A stretch of 64,000 nucleotides of DNA, taken from assembly GCA_900540475.1 (NCBI GenBank), contig UQGG01000001.1, forward strand, positions 124,001 to 188,000, in the 5' to 3' direction. The stretch is from an uncultured Robinsoniella sp. Its GTDB lineage: Bacteria; Bacillota; Clostridia; Lachnospirales; Lachnospiraceae. This document shows, one piece after another, positions 61,260 through 64,000 of the stretch (its first letter is position 1; every line of letters starts with the position of its first letter). Below the pieces are notes generated by a model that made no database searches, was not told the origin of the DNA, and saw nothing but the letters and a program-made list of their open reading frames with translations. A program made the position numbers and the translations under genes.

Positions 61260-62534
61260 TTACTCTTCTATTAACTTGTCATAAAGATCAAAGCAGTCAA
61301 ATGTAGCAAAGTAATCTTTCGGTGTTTCCGCCCGGCGGATTAATGCTGTGCTGCCGTCTTCTTTTAGCAGTATTTCAGCAGATTTTAACTTTCCGTTGTA
61401 GTTATAGCCCATAGAAAATCCATGTGCCCCGGTATCGTGGATTACCAGAAGATCACCTTTTTCAATTTCCGGCAGCATTCTGTCAATTGCGAATTTATCA
61501 TTATTTTCACACAGAGATCCGGTAATATCATACTTGTGGTCACAGATGCCGTTTTCTTTTCCCATAACAGTAATGTGATGGTAAGCGCCGTACATTGCCG
61601 GGCGCATCAGATTGACAGCACAGGCGTCCACTCCGATGTATTCCTTATGGGTATGCTTTTCATGAATAGCCCTCGTCACCAGACATCCGTATGGACCCAT
61701 CATAAATCTTCCCAATTCTGTATAGATGGCTATATCCCCCATGCCAGCAGGAACCAGCACTTCCTCATAAACTCTGCGGACGCCTTCACCAATGGCACGA
61801 ATATCGTTTGTTTCCTGATCCGGGCGGTATGGGATACCGATTCCACCTGACAAGTTGATAAAGGTTACATGGGCACCGGTTTCTTTTTGAACCTCAACGG
61901 CTGTTTCAAATAATACCTTGGCAAGCATTGGATAATAGTCATTTGTTACGGTATTGCTGGCTAAGAATGCATGGATACCAAACTCTTCTACCCCTTTGCT
62001 CTTTAATATTTTAAAGGCTTCTTTGATCTGATCGCTTGTCATGCCGTATTTGGAATCACCCGGGTTGTCCATAATGTCATTGCTGATTTTAAATAATCCG
62101 CCAGGATTATATCGGCAGCTTATTTTTTTAGGCAGTGTACCAATGGCTTTTTCCAGAAATTCAATATGTGTAATATCGTCCAGATTGATGATCGCATTTA
62201 ATTCCTGTGCATATTGAAACTCTTCCGTCGGCGTGTCGTTGGAAGAAAACATAATATCATCCCCAGTTGCTCCGATTGCTTTTGCTAACATAAGTTCTGT
62301 CTTTGAAGAACAGTCACAGCCGCATCCATACTCCTGTAAAATATTGATCAGATATGGATTGGGTGTTGCTTTTACTGCAAAATATTCTTTATAACCTTTA
62401 TTCCAGGAGAAGGCTTCTTTCAAAGCTTTTACGTTTTCCCGGATTCCTTTTTCATCATAGAGATGAAACGGGGTAGGATACTCTTTTACTATTTCTTCCA
62501 GCTGTTCCTTCGTTACAAAAGTTTCTTTCTTCAT
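61260..62534 (-). CDS. lysA: Diaminopimelate decarboxylase
   Basis: Last step of lysine synthesis, meso-diaminopimelate to lysine. PLP Lys55 in EYFAVKATPNP, NLSGGIGIPYRP, ELGRFMMGPYG and the C-terminal catalytic Cys in ITGSLCENNDKFA. 424 aa. This sequence belongs to the divergent clostridial LysA-like group of group IV decarboxylases; other substrates in that fold (carboxynorspermidine) are less likely. Promoter TTGACA-17-TATAGT lies upstream; no lysine riboswitch is seen in the leader of about 65 bases. Confidence 0.88.
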   Translation of the reverse strand: MKKETFVTKEQLEEIVKEYPTPFHLYDEKGIRENVKALKEAFSWNKGYKEYFAVKATPNPYLINILQEYGCGCDCSSKTELMLAKAIGATGDDIMFSSNDTPTEEFQYAQELNAIINLDDITHIEFLEKAIGTLPKKISCRYNPGGLFKISNDIMDNPGDSKYGMTSDQIKEAFKILKSKGVEEFGIHAFLASNTVTNDYYPMLAKVLFETAVEVQKETGAHVTFINLSGGIGIPYRPDQETNDIRAIGEGVRRVYEEVLVPAGMGDIAIYTELGRFMMGPYGCLVTRAIHEKHTHKEYIGVDACAVNLMRPAMYGAYHHITVMGKENGICDHKYDITGSLCENNDKFAIDRMLPEIEKGDLLVIHDTGAHGFSMGYNYNGKLKSAEILLKEDGSTALIRRAETPKDYFATFDCFDLYDKLIEE

Positions 62535-62606
62535 AATGTTCTCCTCATATGCTTATTTGATGCTTTTTTTCTGCGTTTCTGTCAGATGTATAGATCTCTG
62601 GGGTCA

Positions 62607-62635
62607 ACTATAATATGCATGTTTTTATTTGTCAA
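62607..62635 (-). promoter_or_regulatory. Promoter of lysA
   Basis: TTGACA (62635-62630), 17-bp spacer, TATAGT (62612-62607) on the minus strand; the -35 overlaps the 3' end of the LTA-synthase-like gene. Confidence 0.85.
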
Positions 62636-64000
62636 TACTTTCGATACTTAAACCGCCAAAAAAATCATTGACCCGGTTTTTCCCATCGCTTAGATGATTA
62701 TACTGTAAAATAGAGTACTGATTCAGCAGTTCGCTATAGGAATCTTCGGAATACTGGTGATAGTTTCCGTCCTTATCTATGTATACATTTCCGGTAATAA
62801 CGGGTATTGTCTTGCGCAGGTTTTCCAAAAAGGACTGATAACCGGTTAAAGGCAGTCCCGCTTTAGAAAGTAGCAGTCCACTGAGATAGTTTGGACTGAT
62901 TACCGGAATATCCTGACTCTCCAGTTTATAATTTGCCCACATTACCATAGGAACTATATATCCGTTCTGAAATTCTTCTACAGAGGAATCCTGATTGATA
63001 TGATTCAGTTTTAAAATTGGTTTTGCCACATTATCTGCAGGCTGATGATCACCAAACATTAAAACAATGGTTGGTTCCTCTTCTTTCTGAAAGTAATCGG
63101 TGAGATCTTTGAAAGCCTTGTCGGATTCTTTGATCAGGGTCAGATATTGTTCTGCCGCCCGCACATTATCCGATTTCTTTTTACCATCATATTGAGAAAG
63201 CGATATCGAAGTCTCAAATCCCGGAAAGTCTTTATCATATCCACCATGATTCTGCATGGTTACTTCGAAGGTAAATATTCGTTCTTCCGGCAACTTATTT
63301 TTATAAGTTTCAATAATTTTCTGATACGCTGATTCGTCACTGATATAGTCCCTGATTTTTTTGGGTTTTTTAAAATCGGTTTTCGATAAGTATGTATCAA
63401 AGCCAAAATAGGAATATACATTTTCCCGATTCCAACCTTTAGAATTGTATGGATGGATCGCAGTTGTTTTGTACCCCATGCTTTTTAAATAATTTGGCAA
63501 TGCAGGCATGGGCTGGCGCACAAACTGCTGGTATGCCACACTGCCATTAGGTAAAAATGCCATTGTGTCACTGGTCAGGAATTCATATTCCGTATTAGCG
63601 GTATTGCCGCCTTTCACCGAAACAAATAGATCTGACTTGATGGTATTCTCTGACAGGGAGTGGATAAAAGGCATGTAGTCTTCATTTGTTTCAAATTTTC
63701 CACGAGCAGAGAGGTCGGAAAATGCTTCATTCATGATTACGATAATATTTGGTTTGTCTTTTAAAAGGTTCTTTTTTGAAGTGTTATTGTCAGGACTTGT
63801 TGTGGAAACATCCTGGGCTTTTGCTTCTGACATGATTTCTTCGGCATTTTTTAGGGTATAGCCAACGGGTTTTTGTACATTCATATATCGAAAATTGGAA
63901 AGAAATGAAACCGCAAAGCCATTCCTGACATAAATACGTTTTGCCGCAAATAAAGTGTGATACAAGTTAAACATATCTATGGATTTATCTGTTTTAATAA
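62625..64000 (-). CDS. LTA synthase family protein (sulfatase domain), C-terminal part
   Basis: Membrane-anchored phosphoglycerol transferase of the LtaS-like alkaline phosphatase/sulfatase superfamily. The frame continues past the right edge, so the N-terminal membrane spans are missing; an internal ATG at 63974 is unlikely to be the start. Visible catalytic features: NIIVIMNEAFSDLS (metal Glu), GGNTANTEYEFLTSD with the probable Thr nucleophile, VTMQNHGGYD and LMFGDHQPAD. About 458 codons seen. The substrate could be lipoteichoic acid or a glycan-linked phosphoglycerol. Confidence 0.9.
   Translation of the reverse strand, partial: IKTDKSIDMFNLYHTLFAAKRIYVRNGFAVSFLSNFRYMNVQKPVGYTLKNAEEIMSEAKAQDVSTTSPDNNTSKKNLLKDKPNIIVIMNEAFSDLSARGKFETNEDYMPFIHSLSENTIKSDLFVSVKGGNTANTEYEFLTSDTMAFLPNGSVAYQQFVRQPMPALPNYLKSMGYKTTAIHPYNSKGWNRENVYSYFGFDTYLSKTDFKKPKKIRDYISDESAYQKIIETYKNKLPEERIFTFEVTMQNHGGYDKDFPGFETSISLSQYDGKKKSDNVRAAEQYLTLIKESDKAFKDLTDYFQKEEEPTIVLMFGDHQPADNVAKPILKLNHINQDSSVEEFQNGYIVPMVMWANYKLESQDIPVISPNYLSGLLLSKAGLPLTGYQSFLENLRKTIPVITGNVYIDKDGNYHQYSEDSYSELLNQYSILQYNHLSDGKNRVNDFFGGLSIESIDK

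Noticed and set aside
61117..61290. Open frames on both strands in the lysA-tRNA gap
   Set aside because: No ribosome site or known motif; openness is better explained by a structured, GC-richer segment.
62536..62606. Lysine riboswitch before lysA
   Set aside because: The leader after the promoter is only about 65 bases, too short for the roughly 170-nt lysine aptamer.
1..64000. CRISPR array, insertion sequence, prophage or integrative element
   Set aside because: No regularly spaced repeats, transposase, integrase or phage genes were seen; the content is syntenic core genes.

Overview
The window looks like a chromosomal segment of a low-to-mid GC Gram-positive gut anaerobe of the class Clostridia, most likely family Lachnospiraceae (Blautia/Dorea/Ruminococcus type). 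I infer this from the protein families and from the gene order: a SpoIIIE/ClpP-like pair, rnc-smc-ftsY, ylxM-ffh-rpsP-khpA-rimM-trmD-rplS, a signal peptidase/rbgA/rnhB cluster and pta-ackA. AGGAGG ribosome sites, 17-bp-spaced sigma-A promoters and many stem-plus-U-tract terminators fit the same group. There is no rRNA, prophage, insertion sequence or CRISPR array. One tRNA (Leu, CAA) is present. Most genes lie on the minus strand; prs, tmcAL, a DUF3810 gene and ctpA are the plus-strand exceptions.

Region by region (minus-strand operons run right to left). 1-9 kb: the 5' part of a SpoIIIE/FtsK translocase, uppP, a ClpP-like protease, a CFI-box protein, gpsA, plsY, der and a DUF512 radical-SAM protein. 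9-10.3 kb: a divergent, unusually long PRPP synthetase. 10.3-13.6 kb: a MATE exporter, an SdpI-like protein, an unlisted 39-codon membrane peptide and pgeF. 13.7-21.8 kb: yraN, rnhB, three signal peptidase I paralogues around rbgA, then rplS, trmD, rimM, khpA, rpsP, ffh and ylxM. 21.8-27.4 kb: a phosphatidylethanolamine module (pssA, psd) with a flippase-like and a PAP2 membrane protein, ilvA and ftsY. 27.4-36.5 kb: smc, rnc, acpP, plsX, rpmF, a DUF177 protein, ackA and pta, with tmcAL divergent from pta. 38-45 kb: a DUF711/ACT pair, a WalJ-like hydrolase, coaE, polA and a zinc-finger membrane protein.

45-48.4 kb is the most interesting part: a complete Agr-type quorum-sensing locus ordered agrA-agrC-agrB-agrD. 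The AgrD pro-peptide is missing from simple ORF lists and has no cysteine; a serine sits at the ring-forming position, which predicts a lactone rather than a thiolactone pheromone. The agrC sensor kinase is frameshifted just after its N-box, while its remaining ATP-binding part is intact in another frame. Two nearly identical 10-bp direct-repeat pairs with a 21-bp period, each exactly 8 bp upstream of a -35 hexamer, precede agrB and an untranslated unit of about 235 nt beyond agrD that ends in a strong terminator. That layout resembles a response regulator driving both its own pheromone genes and an RNAIII-like effector RNA.

48.5-64 kb: an HPr-like protein without the phosphorylatable histidine, a DUF3810 protein, the CtpA protease, enolase, an AhpC/AhpF-type peroxide-reduction pair in which the AhpF domains are in reversed order, and a heterodimeric ABC exporter. 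The exporter is preceded by a 330-nt leader with its own promoter, a 34-codon upstream ORF and an intrinsic terminator, an arrangement like known antibiotic-responsive attenuators. Then follow a FliB-like protein, tRNA-Leu, lysA and the 3' part of an LTA-synthase-like gene that runs off the right edge.
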